DNA of 64,000 nucleotides from Lutraria lutraria (GCA_964023205.1 OZ026844.1:27006934-27070933); one strand, 5' to 3'; numbered from the stretch's first letter, positions 15,101-30,100 are shown. Numbers and translations: made by a program. Notes: generated by a model from the letters alone, not told the origin.

Positions 15101-18100
15101 GAGCAGAACTACTTGGTGCAGGTAAGTTTGTTGTACAGAAGTATATTAGATAGAGCAGAACTACTTGGTGCAGGTAAGTTTGTTGTACAGAAGTATATTA
15201 GATAGAGCAGAACTACTTGGTGCAGGTAAGTTTGTTGTACAGAAGTATATTAGATAGAGCAGAACTACTTGGTGCAGGTAAGTTTGTTGTACAGAAGTAT
15301 ATTAGTTAGAGCAGAACTACTTGGTGCAGGTAAGTTTGTTGTACAGAAGTATATTAGATAGAGCAGAACTACTTGGTGCAGGTAAGTTTGTTGTACAGAA
15401 GTATATTAGTTAGAGCAGAACTACTTGGTGCAGGTAAGTTTGTTGTACAGAAGTATATTAGTTAGTGCAGAACTACTTGGTGCAGGTAAGTTTGTTGTAC
15501 AGAAGTATATTAGATAGAGCAGAACTACTTGATGCAGGTAAGTTAGTTGTACAGAAGTATATTAGTTAGAGCAGAACTACTTGGTGCAGGTAAGTTTGTT
15601 GTACAGAAGTATATTAGTTATAGCAGCCAATCAAATTGCTTAAAATGCAGGCTTTATATCTACATTTTGTATATTAGTTAGAGCAAAACTACTTGGTGCA
15701 GGTAAGTTTGTTGTACAGAAGTATATTAGTTAGAGCAGAATTACTTGGTGCAGGTAAGTTTGTTGTACAGAAGTATATTAGTAAGAGCAGCCAATCAAAT
15801 TGCTTAAAATTTTATATCTACATTTTGTAGATTAGTTAGAGCAGAACTACTTGGTGCAGGTAAGTTTGTTGTACAGAAGTATATTAGATAGAGCAGAACT
15901 ACTTGGTGCAGGTAAGTTTGTTGTACAGAAGTATATTAGTTAGAGCAGAACTACTTGGTGCAGGTAAGTTTGTTGTACAGAAGTATATTAGTTAGAGCAG
16001 AACTACTTGGTGCAGGTAAGTTTGTTGTACAGAAGTATATTAGTTAGAGCAGAACTACTTGGTGCAGGTAAGTTTGTTGTACAGAAGTATATTAGTTAGA
16101 GCAGAACTACTTGGTGCAGGTAAGTTTGTTGTACAGAAGTATATTAGTTATAGCAGCCAATCAAATTGCTTTAAATGCAGGCTTTATATCTACATTTTGT
16201 ATATTAGTTAGGGCAGAACTACTTGGTGCAGGTAAGTTTGTTGTACAGAAGTATATTAGTTAGAGCAGAATTACTTGGTGCAGGTAAGTTTGTTGTACAG
16301 AAGTATATTAGTTAGGGCAGCCAATCAAATTGCTTAAAATTTTATATCTACATTTTGTAGATTAGTTAGAGCAGAACTACTTGGTGCAGGTAAGTTTGTT
16401 GTACAGAAGTATATTAGATAGAGCAGAACTACTTGGTGCAGGTAAGTTTGTTGTACAGAAGTATATTAGTTAGAGCAGAACTACTTGGTGCAGGTAAGTT
16501 TGTTGTACAGAAGTATATTAGTTAGAGCAGAACTACTTGGTGCAGGTAAGTTTGTTGTACAGAAGTATATTAGATAGAGCAGAACTACTTGGTGCAGGTA
16601 AGTTTGTTGTACAGAAGTATATTAGTTAGAGCAGAACTACTTGGTGCAGGTAAGTTTGTTGTACAGAAGTATATTAGTTAGAGCAGAACTACTTGGTGCA
16701 GGTAAGTTTGTTGTACAGAAGTATATTAGTTAGAGCAGAACTACTTGGTGCAGGTAAGTTAGTTGTACAGAAGTATATTAGTTAGAGCAGAACTACTTGG
16801 TGCAGGTAAGTTTGTTGTACAGAAGTATATTAGTTAGAGCAGAACTACTTGGTGCAGGTAAGTTTGTTGTACAGAAGTATATTAGTTAGAGCAGAACTAC
16901 TTGGTGCAGGTAAGTTTGTTGTACAGAAGTATATTAGTTAGGGCAGCCAATCAAATTGCTTAAAATTTTATATCTACATTTTGTAGATTAGTTAGAGCAG
17001 AACTACTTGGTGCAGGTAAGTTTGTTGTACAGAAGTATATTAGATAGAGCAGAACTACTTGGTGCAGGTAAGTTTGTTGTACAGAAGTATATTAGTTAGA
17101 GCAGAACTACTTGGTGCAGGTAAGTTTGTTGTACAGAAGTATATTAGTTAGAGCAGAACTACTTGGTGCAGGTAAGTTTGTTGTACAGAAGTATATTAGA
17201 TAGAGCAGAACTACTTGGTGCAGGTAAGTTTGTTGTACAGAAGTATATTAGTTAGAGCAGAACTACTTGGTGCAGGTAAGTTTGTTGTACAGAAGTATAT
17301 TAGTTAGAGCAGAACTACTTGGTGCAGGTAAGTTTGTTGTACAGAAGTATATTAGTTAGAGCAGAACTACTTGGTGCAGGTAAGTTCGTTGTACAGAAGT
17401 ATATTAGATAGAGCAGAACTACTTGGTGCAGGTAAGTTAGTTGTACAGAAGTATATTAGTTAGAGCAGAACTACTTGGTGCAGGTAAGTTTGTTGTACAG
17501 AAGTATATTAGTTATAGCAGCCAATCAAATTGCTTAAAATGCAGGCTTTATATCTACATTTTGTATATTAGTTAGAGCAGAACTATTTGGTGCAGGTAAG
17601 TTTGTTGTACAGAAGTATATTAGTTAGAGCAGAACTACTTGGTGCAGGTAAGTTTGTTGTACAGAAGTATATTAGTTAGAGCAGAACTACTTGGTGCAGG
17701 TAAGTTCGTTGTACAGAAGTATATTAGATAGAGCAGAACTACTTGGTGCAGGTAAGTTAGTTGTACAGAAGTATATTAGTTAGAGCAGAACTACTTGGTG
17801 CAGGTAAGTTTGTTGTACAGAAGTATATTAGTTATAGCAGCCAATCAAATTGCTTAAAATGCAGGCTTTATATCTACATTTTGTATATTAGTTAGAGCAG
17901 AACTATTTGGTGCAGGTAAGTTTGTTGTACATAAGTATATTAGTTAGAGCAGAATTACTTGGTGCAGGTAAGTTTGTTGTACAGAAGTATATTAGATAGA
18001 GCAGAACTACTTGGTGCAGGTAAGTTTTTTGTACAGAAGTATATTAGTTAGAGCAGAACTACTTGGTGCAGGTAAGTTTGTTGTACAGAAGTATATTAGT

Positions 18101-21100
18101 TAGAGCAGAACTACTTGGTGCAGGTAAGTTTGTTGTACAGAAGTATATTAGATAGAGCAGAACTACTTGGTGCAGGTAAGTTTGTTGTACAGAAGTATAT
18201 TAGTTAGAGCAGAACTACTTGGTACAGGTAAGTTTGTTGTACAGAAGTATATTAGTTAGAGCAGAACTACTTGGTGCAGGTAAGTTCGTTGTACAGAAGT
18301 ACATTAGATAGAGCAGAACTACTTGGTGCAGGTAAGTTAGTTGTACAGAAGTATATTAGTTAGAGCAGAACTACTTGGTGCAGGTAAGTTTGTTGTACAG
18401 AAGTATATAAGTTATAGCAGCCAATCAAATTGCTTAAAATGCAGGCTTTATATCTACATTTTGTGTATTAGTTAGAGCAGAACTACTTGGTGCAGGTAAG
18501 TTTGTTGTACAGAAGTATATTAGTTAGAGCAGAATTACTTGGTGCAGGTAAGTTTGTTGTACAGAAGTATATTAGTAAGAGCAGCCAATCAAATTGCTTA
18601 AAATATTATATCTACATTTTGTAGATTAGTTAGAGCAGAACTACTTGGTGCAGGTAAGTTTGTTGTACAGAAGTATATTAGATAGAGCAGAACTACTTGG
18701 TGCAGGTAAGTTCGTTGTACAGAAGTATATTAGTTAGAGCAGAACTACTTGGTGCAGGTAAGTTTGTTGTACAGAAGTATATTAGTTAGAGCAGAACTAC
18801 TTGGTGCAGGTAAGTTTGTTGTACATAAGTATTTTAGATAGAGCAGAACTACTTGGTGCAGGTAAGTTTGTTGTACAGAAGTATATTAGTTAGAGCAGAA
18901 CTACTTGGTGCAGGTAAGTTTGTTGTACAGAAGTATATTAGTTAGAGCAGAACTACTTGGTGCAGGTATGTTTGTTGTACAGAAGTATATTAGTTAGAGC
19001 AGAACTACTTGGTGCAGGTAAGTTTGTTGTACAGAAGTATATTAGATAGAGCAGAACTACTTGGTGCTACTTAGAATGACAGGAATAGCATTAAAATACA
19101 AGATGGCCACCGTTTTAGCTGAAAACTATATCACTTTTTGGCCTTGCTCAAGCAGCCAATCAAATTGCTTAAAATGCAGGCTTTATATCTATATTACTTT
19201 TCGGCCCCGATGTAGTTTTGTTACATAAGTATATTAGTGTGGGGAAGCTTCAATTTAGCTTACTGAAGGTTTATGGTATTACCGAGGTGTACACTTTTTC
19301 CATTAAAGCTAGGCTTTTGGTGCAATATTAATCCCAGGTGAATAAAGTTTGATTAGATTATTGTGTTAAAAATTTGCAAAGAAAATGGTCTTCTTAAAAC
19401 TTGAAACTTGAAAATTTGATTAAACGCCTATTTCTACATATAAATACATATTCAATGGCGTTGTACAATGAAAGACAAAAACAAAACAAAAAACAGATGA
19501 AAATACACAAATATACACATCAGAGTGCACATGTAGTAGACAGGTTTATCAATTACAAACAGTTAAAATAGTGCAAAATAATTCTTAAAGTAGTAAGATT
19601 TCAATAAACATTTGAAACTGTCCACAGAATCACATTGTCTCAGACTAACAGGTAATTCGTTCCACAATTTTGGACCTATCATGCTGAAACTTTTGTCTGA
19701 AAAAGTTTTGTTCTTATTATAAGGAACCTCATAACAACCAATAGATGATTCTGACGATCTTAAGGTACGTTTTGACACTTTATGAGACAAAATTTCAGTT
19801 AGATAAGATGGTGCATTTCCTACTGAACAGTTATACAGTTCTTACTCTCTAAGCGTAGATTTACTGAAACTATTAATACTGCATGTCCTTGTATTCAAGT
19901 AATAATTAACAAAATATTAGTATGTTGCATACTAGAACATATATTTTTAAAATGTTTGATTGGTTTATACATGTTTTATTACAGGACATTTTGGCAGTGT
20001 GTACAAAGGTTATTTGAGGTATCCCGATGAAAAGGAAGATACACTAGTGGCTGTTAAAACACTACATCGTATGTCTACATTATACCATTCTCTATTTATC
20101 ACTGTGTATAGTAATGATGCTGTTATGTAGCTATTGAATATTGTGTACTAAATGGCTGTAAGAATTGCAATTTTGGTATCTCTTAAGAATTCCAGTTGGT
20201 TTAATTTGATTACATTAGACAAACTAATAACTATTTTATCATATTCCAATAAATTTATTGAGAAATCAATCATATACATCTTAATTTTCTTATTTTTATT
20301 GGCAATTGTTTACTGGAATATCAATTAGTTGTTTTCAAGCCAGGCTCAAACCATGCAACAAATTTATAACTTGAAGCTTGTGTATTTTATACTATTAAGG
20401 GTGTGATTATTCCTCCTTTTAGAGGATTACCCTTTTTAGCTCACCATGAGCACAAAGTGCTCATGGTGAGCTATTGTAGGGTTTTAATTGGCCCTGCCCT
20501 GGGATTAATTCTAATCTATTTAGGAAAATTTAAAGAATCTTCTTGTCTGAAACCAGAAAACCTAGAGCTAAGATATTTAGTATGTAGCATTGTCTAGCGG
20601 ACCTCTCCCAAGTCTGTAAAAAGTATGGCCCCAGGGTGAAAATTAGCCCTGCCTCGGTGTTCACATGATTTGTATAGACTTAGATAGGAAAATAGAAAAA
20701 ATCTTCTTGTCCAAAACCTCAAGGCCTAGAGCTTACATATTTTGTAAGTAGCATTGTCTGGTGGACATCAAGTTTGTCTATATTATGGCATAGGGGCAAA
20801 ATTGGCCCCGCCCCCGGGTCACTTAATTTTACAAAGGCTCATGATTTTCTTAAAAGAGTTTTTTTATCTGGTGAGCGATATAGGGTTATCATGGCCCTCT
20901 TGTTTTATAATGTATAAAATTTATTCTGATTATTAAAATAAGTATTATTTATCTTACAGAAAACAGTCCACGAGAGATTGATGTTCAGGCATTCTTGAAG
21001 GAAGCCCTTATTATGAAAGATTTCAACCATCTTAATGTACTCAATCTGATAGGTTAGTTTGTTTGTTTTATGAATGATTAATCTTTATTCTACCCAGGAC

Positions 21101-24100
21101 CATTTCATATGTGAGGAAGCTGTTAAGTAGCTTAAGGCAGGTCATCGTTTCTCCCCAGGTGTATCCCTGGAGTCTGCCACCACCATTAAAGCTGGAGATT
21201 TGCCAAATGACCCTGGCTGTTGAAGAAGAGTGTTCCTTCATCAAGAATGTATCTCAAAATTAAGTAATGTACTGCTTAATAGTCCACTTATAGTTTAGGC
21301 TAGTGCCTTAATAAGTCTGAATTCTGAAGTTATGTTTTTTTTACTTTTCAGGTATCTGTCTTGGTTTGGATGATATGCCACTGGTTGTTTTACCTTACAT
21401 GAAGCATGGGGATCTCCTTACCTATATCAGGAATGAGAACAATGTATGTTGTTGTGTTCTGATGTAATCTTCATGAAAAAAATCAGGCACCTGTTTCACA
21501 AAACTCCTCTAATAGAGATTTTTATCTTATACTGATAAAAAAGTTTAGCAAGTTTTTCGTCACACCAGATTTTTCTTTGTAGATAAATGAAATTATGTAA
21601 ACATGTTTGTGTAGTAAAAAGGTGTGTCTGGCCCTATAGAACAATATTATTTCCATTTTCCATGCGATTTCATCGAAAATCACATTGAAACGTGAGATAA
21701 ACGGAAATCAAGTGCAATCCATGCAGAGCTAAATTGGTAGACTATCCAGTGTCACATTACACATTTTATTTCTAAGCGTAAGCTGAAACAAAATATACTG
21801 CAAAATAAATCCAAGCTATTGGAATGCTAATGGCTGGCATGTCTGCTAGAGACGTCGCTCGGCATTTCGATGCTCATGAGTCCACCATCAGTTGGCTGAA
21901 GACCTAATTCCAGCAAACAGGCAACGTGACTGATCGACCCCATACCGGACGGCCCCGAAAAACAACACCACGGGAGGACCGTTTCCAAATGACATCATCA
22001 CGACATAACCGCTTCATGTCAAGCAGGCGGTTAGTTATCCGGTTAAGGAACACTAACGGGGCTAGGATTTCTGATATGACTGTTAGAAAAAGGCTGAGAG
22101 CAGCTGGATTAAGAGGACGTCGCCCTTACGACGGTATCCCTCTGACACATCGTCAGGCATGTGTTCAGTGGGCTCAGATTCATCGCAGGTGGTCACGCAG
22201 ACAATGGAATGATGTTGTATTTAGTGATAAGTCATGATTTAACCTGTCATTTGCTGATGGTAGGATTCATGTTTGGAGGAGAAGGGGTAAGAGGTTTGAA
22301 AATAAAACATGATCGTTAAGGTGGTGGTAGCGGTAATGGTATGGGCGGGAATTTACCATGATGGTAAGACAGAGCTTGTGACGGTTTTCGGGAATCTGAC
22401 AGCACAGCGATATTGTGACAAGATTATAATACCAATTGTTGTGCCGTTTCTGCAACAACGTAACATCACTACTTTCCAACAGGATAACACCTGTCCATAC
22501 TCTGCTAGGCATCCACACGTAAAATAATGTTCATGTGCTTCAGTGGCCTGCCAAATCGCCCGATCTCTCGCCTATTGAGCACTTATGGATCATCTGGGAC
22601 GTAAGACTAGAGAACGTGAAAACGTCAATAACCTTCGTGACCTTGAGCGTGCTTTGCAAGAGGAATGGGTCAGAATCCTTCTATATATCATACGGAAGCT
22701 TATTTGTAGCATGAGAAGACGTTGTTTGACCGTTTTGACTGTTAATGGTGGCCATACACGATACTGACATGTGCTGTGAATTTTGTATCTGACCCTTACC
22801 CTTTTCAACGTTCTGTTCTTTCCTAACGCAGCATCATCGTGAGAAAAAATTGATATAATTCTGCAGAGATAGCATTATTGCATCGGTAGAAAAGGTTTAT
22901 TTAGGATTTGGTTAACTTTTCTTCGATTACAAAACAGTTATTTCCAAACTTGCTAAACTTTTTTTTATAAGTATATATATTTTTTATATATATTATCTAT
23001 GAACCTTGTTCAATTATCATTGTTTTGATCATGTGTAATTATCATCATTGTAATTGAATGTGAACTTAAAGAAGAATGGAGATATCACATTAAATCAAGT
23101 CCAAAACTATGTGCTGTATGCTATAATATGTTAAATTCTTGGTTCACTTTCTAGAAATTTAAGTTTTAAATTAATGAATAGTTTAAAAGAATTATTTCAT
23201 AATTCCCAATAATCTAATCAATATAAGTTTTGTATTCTTAACACAATACTTTTCTATTTTACTTTATTATTAGTTATGTTGTTTAGAAATACAGTAAAAC
23301 CTTGATTATCCGAAATCGACGGGACCGAAATATCATTTCGGATAATCCATGGTTTCGGATAACACGGTTCGGATAATCGAGTTCATTGTACATTGACATA
23401 ATATAGGAGAAAATCGGGACCGAAAATTCATTTCGGATAACACCAGGTTTTCGGATAATCCGAGTTCGGATAATCGAGGTTTTACTGTAGTACATATTGA
23501 ATAGACACATGAAATTGTTGGTCCTATCATTTCAGGCCCCTACCATCAAGGATCTGATTACATTTGGTATAGACATTGCTGAGGGTATGTGTTATTTATC
23601 TGAGCTGAAGTTTGTACACAGAGATTTAGCTTGTAGGAACTGTATGTAAGTATCCATTGTCTGAGCTGAAGTTTGTACACAGAGATTTAGCTTGTAGGAA
23701 CTGTATGTAAGTATCCATTGTCTGAGCTGAAGTTTGTACACAGAGATTTAGCTTGTAGGAACTGTATGTAAGTATCCATTGTCTGTGCTGAAGTTTGTAC
23801 ACAGAGATTTAGCTTGTAGGAACTGTATGTAAGTATCCATTGTCTGAGCTGAAGTTTGTACACAGAGATTTAGCTTGTAGGAACTGTATGTAAGTATCCA
23901 TTGTCTGAGCTGAAGTTTGTACACAGAGATTTAGCTTGTAGGAACTGTATGTAAGTATCCATTGTCTGAGCTGAAGTTTGTACACAGAGATTTAGCTTGT
24001 AGGAACTGTATGTAAGTATCCATTGTCTGTGCTGAAGTTTGTACACAGAGATTTAGCTTGTAGGAACTGTATGTAAGTATCCATTGTCTGTGCCATATAT

Positions 24101-27100
24101 TTGGGTGCTCACAAGATTTTAAAAATTCAGGATCTTAATTACCCTCGGCTGATAATAATTCAAATATGTAAAAATCCTACTACTTATGGAATAGTAAATT
24201 TGACCCTCTGATACTAATTCTTGAGAGTCAGAAACTTCATTTTATTATTTTCAAGAGTCAAAATGTCATTTTAAGGGTTAAATGAGTGCCCTGATATATT
24301 CGGCATTAAGGAAATCTATAAACTGGATTTTCTGGCTTTGTTAATAAAGTACAATATTTCATCAAATTACTGATTACCGGTACTGGTTTAATGGTGTAAA
24401 ATCATAAATATGTTTTTCTATGAAATTGATTGGTATTAGTTTATTTTTGTATTTTCTTGGACTATATGTGACTTTGAGTCATAGTCACAAAAAACAACAA
24501 CTTAATGTTGGTAATAAAGACTAAATTTATGGAGGCAATAGAGTAAGTAGAGAGACTCTCAGTCCTAACTTTCCATGTGCACCTGTCAAAAGTATACTTA
24601 GAGGTACACGAGAATTGGTGTTTGTCTATAGTTCATTAAAGATGTCATCACTATCACTGTATTCTGTGAAGTTTTGATGTACATATAATACATAAAATAT
24701 GATAAAGATCACTTGTAATATTGCTTGTAGTGATAACTTCATAAGTTTAATACGTCTGTTCATTAGATTCGATCCAAATTTGGTCATTCAAGCATCATAT
24801 ATCAGTGCAGAAAATGAAACAAAATGATGTCCATTGAAGCATATCTGTATCTCAAGTATGTTTATGTGTGGACTATTCAAACATTGAATGAGTGACCCTT
24901 CAAAGAGTTTTGTTTCCAATTAGCTGGTTATAAAAAGATTAGAATGTCATTAACAAAACGAGGATTGACATTTTTTATAGCATACACTGATTAAAGTGTT
25001 AATATTTTTCACTCAGGTTAAATGAAGATTTCCGTGTGAAGGTTGCTGACTTTGGATTGTCTAGAGATATTTATGAGAAAGATTATTACGCATCAGAGAG
25101 CAAGAAAACAATGTTACCTGTAAAATGGATGGCACTGGAATGCTTAGAGAAAGGCAAATACTCATCTAAGTCTGATGTGGTAGGTAGATGAAAATCCATA
25201 CAGTTCAATATGTATGTAAACACTTTCTGTAAGGGGCCTATTTGGTGAAGTAATCAAAGTCATTGATTTGCGTTTGCTAATTCCTCAGTGCTGTGAGTTT
25301 GAATAATATGTCAAGCATTATCACGGTGGTTAGCTGACTTAGACCTTTTTTCGATCAAATCAGTGTCGCCAGACTATTTTTGATCAAGCAAAGGACTTTT
25401 ACTGAATATCAAGTTAAAAGTTTAGACAGGTGTGTTCAAAATATTTGATACTGTATATGTTTTACTTATTTTATTTTAACTATGTAACGGAACAGCACAA
25501 ATGTATATTAACAAGAAAATAATGTTAAATCAACATCACAGAGAACAGAGTTTGTGCACAAATGTAATCAAATTGCATTTTCTCTCGCAAGATTGGGTGA
25601 AACTGTCGAGTGAAGGAATAAATGTCAATTTCTACAAAGTTTTCATGTTTTTCAACCGATATCGTTTCTGAACTGAATAATAACTATTTATCAAAGTTTA
25701 TTTATCGGATATTTATCCAGTCAAAATTCGGTTCAATGTTGTTAAAGAGAAAAACATCAATCTTAGCAGCAAAGGACTTCTAGTGATCATGGAACTGGAC
25801 TAATTATGATCAGTTCCTTTGGATCGTTAAAAAAACAGATAATTTGATATCTGAAAGACGTACGTTTGACTAAAACACCTTGGCAATGTACTATACATAT
25901 ATTTTAGAGCAATAAACATGCATGAAGTCTGAAAAATCGGTGCACTTTCTTAGTAATTTCAGGTAAATGTTGATGCACTTTCACTTGAGAAACTTCAGAC
26001 TTTTTCTTGATGTAAAGAATAAATTTACAAGAAATAGTAAATGATTTTAAATGTATGGAAAGAACAGACATGGTAAAGTACTGTGGTATAGAAATTAAAA
26101 AATTCTTATGTGCTTTTGCGCCTGAATCACGATGTTTGTCCATTGCTTTTAAGAATTTAATCTGTAAAAGTCCTTTGTTAACCACCATTATTATAGGTAT
26201 GGTTTATCAAGAAGTTTAAAAGAGATTTTTACCTTATCATTGAATAAATGTTAAAAATGTTTTCAGAAATAAGTTTATTATTATACCCCCAGGTATGAAA
26301 TATATGGGGGTTATATTGGATTCACGCTTGACGTACTGTCGGTCGGTCGGCCGGTCGGTCAGTGCGTCTGTAGACACATTTGTCTGGACAGTTTCTCAGC
26401 AACTATAAACAGGATTTCAATCAGACTTTACAGGAGGGATCAGTAGTAATCCTAGTTGTGCATGTTGTAATCATTTTTTGTTTGGATTGATTTTCACTGA
26501 GTTATAGCCCTTTGTTTTTTTTATAAAGATAGCCCTTTGTTTTTTTTATAAAGTATATACAGTAGGCAAATTTGTCCAGACTATTTCTCATTAACTACCT
26601 ACAGGAATTCAATGAACTTACAGAAGTGATAAGTAGTTAGCTTAGTTGTGCATACATTAAGCTTGTCTTGTTTCGTTAAATTTTCTCTGAGTTATGGCCC
26701 TTTGTTGTTTTTTATACAGTGTATATACAATATCTCAGCAACTACTCATAAGAATTCAATGAAACTTCACAGAAGTTATAAAAAGTAAGCCAAGTTGTGC
26801 ATGCATTAAGCAGGTTTTGTTTGGATTAATTTTCACTGAGTTATGGCCCTTTGTTTTATACAATAGGTAAATTTTGTCCAAACTTTTTCTCAGCAACTAC
26901 ATGCAGGAATTCAGTGAAACTTCTTAGAAGTGATAAGTAGTTTGCCAAGTTGTGCAGGTCAGCAATAGGTTTTGTCCAAGTCAATTTTAATGAGTTATGG
27001 CCCTTTGTTATTTCTTATATAATGAATATTTAGAAATTGGTCAGGATATTTCTAAGCAACAATTTGCAGGTATTAAAAAAATGAAAATGCATTATATTTC

Positions 27101-30100
27101 CCTTTGTAAAATGTAATAATAACTGTGTCAAAGCTTTTGTTTCTGATTGTGTTGGTAAGAATGTTTAATTAAGAGCTACTATATTCTTAATTATCTAATT
27201 AATTTGCTTGCTTAACACTGTATAGTTATCATACATGTTTTGTGTCACCTTCTCCACTGATTTCGGGCCAGGGGTGATTGGTGGACTAGTGGTATGGTGC
27301 TGGATTACTAAACAAGAGGTCCTGGGTTCGAATCTAGGCTCTGCCTTCTGATATTTCTGGGACACTTTCAATGTTCCAATCCCATCGACCGCGCCAAGTT
27401 CCATGTAAGGGATAATTACAGGAAACAGGTTAGGCATGTATCAGTACTTTACAACGGGCACGATAAGGAACCAGCAATAAATTTGGAATATTAGATTTAA
27501 GAGTAGGGATATAAATGCCTGGATCTGCTGTATCTTATCTCCCCTCATGGTTCTCCTGTATCTTATCTACCCTCATGGTTCTCCTGTATCTTATCTCCCC
27601 TCATGGTTCTCCTGTATCTTATCTCCCCTCATGGTTCTCCTGTATCTTATCTCCCCTCTCTGTGGTGCCTCAGAAATAACCATTGCTGTCAAATGGGTCA
27701 TCTAACAGAAGATAAACATTATCCACTGATTTTACATTTGTGTACTTTTCCAGTGGTCATTCGGCATTGTGTTGTGGGAACTGATGACAAGGGGAGTTAA
27801 TCCTTACCCAGAGGTTGATAACTGGGACATAGTAAGATACCTTAAACATGGTCGAAGAATGCCACAGCCACAGTATTGTCCTGATGTATTGTAAGTTATT
27901 CATTTTTATGTATCGAAAATGTGTTACCATGTTCCCTTGTAAAAATTATATTGTTCTTTCTTTTCTAGTTGTTGTGGAAAAATTTTACAAAAGTGAAAAC
28001 ATTTGAAATTCTATGGTTCATGTTGACAAGGTTTTATCCTTCTTTTCTTTTACGTTTCTTCATTATTAAATGATGTAAGCAAAATGGTACGAAGGTGCTT
28101 AATTGCTTATATAATTTACTCCAGTTGTGTAAAATACTTGCACTGTCAAAATTAACATTAAACCAGGGACCACCAGTTTGATAACACCTCTTGATTTAAT
28201 GTCTATACGATCAGCCTGATAATCCCCTATGATACTAATTAATTGCTTTACAATTACACATTTTAGACCCTTCTTCACTACAAACAATTACAGTCTATCA
28301 TAAAGTAGTCGCATGTCGTAAATACCATAAATTCATCTGTCAGTGTATGCCATTAACAAAAAACTACAACCACAACCAAACCCCTGCGGCTAGGTGTGAA
28401 ATGTATACAGCCAAATAGTTATCAACTGTTCATGGTCACTTCAGTGGGACTTAAAACTGCAGTAATTAACAGATTGGGTCCAGTAAAGTGGTCGTAATAC
28501 GGAATATTGGACCAGCCATATTTTCGGACCTTCTAATCATTGAAATGATAAGGGAACATTTTGGTTCTTTAGAAAAGCGGTTGTATTAATGGGACAGTCA
28601 TAATATCGGACCGGTTGTTAGGTGGAACTTTACTGTACCAGGACCAAATTTCATATTTAAGGAACTTAAGGATGGTCCATGTTTTCTACCCAGGTGTCTT
28701 CTTGCTCCGTTAATGTTGAAAAGGTCTTCTATTGACCTTGTCTGTTGACATAAGACCAGACAAATTGTCTTACAACAACCCTTTAAGTTTCTAAAAGTAA
28801 AATCCAAAGTAAGAAAATATTTGAGTCAGAACATACCTTGTATTCTCACATGTGGTATGTTTGGAAAGTTAAAAGGTCATGTATATAAACCTGTTAACTA
28901 TCATCATTGTACACATTGTGAATGATTTTTTCCAGGTACACCATAATGAGAAAATGCTGGCATCCAAATCCCAAACACCGTCCAGAATTCTCACAGCTAG
29001 CTCACGAGATAAAAGATATGATATCTCTGTTAGAACAGGCTATGAAACAAGGGGAACATACCGCAGATATACAAACAACATACGTTAATATGGAAAATTG
29101 TACAGGTAAGTTCTCATGTACACTCGGTGAACCTTCCAATACCCCACCCATCCCCTGTTCCTTGTTGAATATAGTTTTAATCAGAAATAGCAGAGTGTAG
29201 AGGTTTAACACTTGTATGTATACATTTAGATATATATATATCTTTGTGTGTATTGATGTCACAAACTAGTTTATAGTTCATAGACTTTGAAAGGGGAGAT
29301 AGAATGAGGTAAGTCACACATGCAAATCCTGCTCCTTTCTAAGTTATGATCATACTTAACTGATAACTGAAAATATGTGCCAGACGGCATTTTAGTGTAT
29401 AAAGACATGTCCATCTATTTATAGTGAAATTTTTAAAATTGTGTTAGAGGGGAAATATTTATCTACTTTACCTAAAAATTAAAAAAAAGATATATTTTAT
29501 GTTTAAACAAACAGCATGTATGCATTTTGAACACTTTATAAATGACTGATTTCTTCTTATTGGAAAATACATGAAAATGTTGAAAGTTTTTGCTTTAATT
29601 TTAGATTTTTTAGACATAAAATGTATGAATATGAAGTGTATAATTTTATATGATTATTATTCATTCATTTTGTGACATTTGAACACCCAAAAAATCTTTT
29701 TAAGCAAGCGTCATCTCTCTCTGTCCTTCAGTCTGTCCGTCTGAAAATCTTGTGTCAGGCATATCTCCATAAGTATTAGGAGCAGAATTGTGAAGTTATA
29801 TAGAAATGTTTCTCAGCACAATTATGATATTGTGTATAAAGTGCTTTAACTCTGTCAAAGATTGAATACTCTGGAATTATCTGCCCTTGAATTTATATTT
29901 TGGTATTACATATATCACAGATAGAGTGGGGGCATCTGTGTCTTATGAACACATTTCCAGTGACGTGTGAAGATTCACACAGATGTTACTGATATTATGT
30001 TTTTGTCTTTTATTTGATAGATTACCACTACACAGACCAGCTGATGCCTACTGGTCCAGAGTCCTATGACACAGATTCTGCACCTACCTCACCTACATCA

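Noticed and set aside
27266..27340. tRNA gene (good A and B boxes)
   Set aside because: The acceptor and anticodon stems do not pair convincingly and a SINE body follows. The same reasoning applies to 7305, 8228 and 57540.
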